A DNA stretch of 13,707 bases from the NCBI GenBank assembly GCA_033720855.1, contig JAWWBR010000090.1, forward strand, positions 1-13,707, in the 5' to 3' direction. Positions 13,499 through 13,707 of the stretch are shown here, one piece after another. Below the pieces are notes generated by a model. It was not told the origin of the DNA and did not search any database. It saw nothing but the letters and a program-made list of their open reading frames with translations. The position numbers and the translations under genes are program-made. Every line of letters begins with the position of its first letter. The first letter of the stretch is position 1. This DNA comes from SMXQ01 sp033720855. Lineage in GTDB: Bacteria > Pseudomonadota > Alphaproteobacteria > SMXQ01.

Positions 13499-13707
13499 GC
13501 CGAGCCCGGCCGCAGGCGGGAGAGATCGAATCGCTCCAACAGGCCGAGGGTCATCACCGTGGCGATACCGCCGCTGGTGGGGGGCCCGAAGCCGCAGATC
13601 AGCCAGCTGCGGTAGGGGGCGCAGACGGGGTCGCGTTTCTTGACCCGGTAGCCGGCGACGTCCCGTGACGTCATCAGGCCCGGCCGCCGCTGGTCTGCGC
13701 GCACGGC
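13499..13707 (-). pseudogene. ggt: Inverted second copy of a ggt segment, partial at window edge
   Basis: Read minus from the window edge, the frame gives AVRADQRRPGLMTSRDVAG and onward to LRLRPGSA-like sequence equal to ggt residues 267-335, with only two amino-acid changes (Ala280 to Ser, Asn300 to Ser). The other changes are silent, so this copy bears the mark of protein-level selection. It enters from outside the window, so more of it may lie beyond 13707. After 13499 the minus frame crosses the junction, reads antisense of the plus ggt copy (VFNARSRRIRRARRRM) and stops at 13447. Both copies therefore break at the same junction. This is either a real rearranged paralogue or a chimeric join. 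Confidence 0.85.

Noticed and set aside
13499..13615. C-terminal end of the plus ggt frame as a genuine protein tail
   Set aside because: It is the antisense of an inverted ggt segment, so the Arg/Ser-rich tail is accidental.

Overview
The window is bacterial and most likely from an alphaproteobacterium, possibly Rhodospirillales-like. This is an inference from the GC-rich codon use of most genes, the strong Shine-Dalgarno sites, the panB-panC arrangement and the general look of the proteins; no rRNA or taxonomic marker is present. A tRNA-Arg gene (2939-3015, minus strand) separates two kinds of DNA. Positions 1-2938 are visibly poorer in GC, sparsely coding, and hold small secreted, membrane or phage-like genes, terminators and a dispersed 40-bp repeat. 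Positions 3016-13707 are GC-rich and densely coding.

Left region: the 5' part of a secreted protein gene (1-437, minus), a DUF1232 membrane protein (680-1060, minus), an orphan phage terminase small-subunit-like gene (1608-2084, minus) and a small lipoprotein (2191-2613, plus). Three copies of a 40-bp repeat lie at 577, 1102 and 1510, two strong minus-strand terminators at 1172-1323, and a G-quadruplex-type G-run cluster at 2812-2837. This looks like a decayed mobile or prophage region abutting the 3' end of the tRNA gene.

Middle region: a lipoprotein with a coiled-coil middle and an OmpA-like C-terminal part (3252-4457), closed by a clear terminator. Next comes a plus-strand three-gene unit with its own promoter (4537-4566): an isochorismatase/N-carbamoylsarcosine-amidase-type hydrolase (4612-5313), a cysteine-dioxygenase-like cupin (5363-5947) and a TauD/TfdA-type 2-oxoglutarate dioxygenase (5979-6854). 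Facing it is a minus-strand series reading DM13-domain protein (9611-10123), acetolactate-synthase-like ThDP enzyme (7803-9485), possible 46-residue leader ORF (7620-7760) and flavodoxin-family oxidoreductase (6883-7626). The two units converge with a 28-bp gap. Together they could form a small catabolic module for an amide-, sulfur- or acid-containing compound. That is inference; no substrate can be read from the sequence.

Right region: panB-panC (12164 to 10445, minus), the first two dedicated steps of pantothenate synthesis, divergent from a gamma-glutamyltransferase gene (12326 onwards, plus). That gene runs normally to about 13498 and is then replaced by an inverted, about 95% identical copy of its own segment 13124-13332, which continues off the window end. 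The gene as read therefore loses its catalytic threonine and small subunit. This inverted duplication is the most striking structural feature here; it is either a real rearrangement between two diverged ggt copies or an assembly chimera of two strains.
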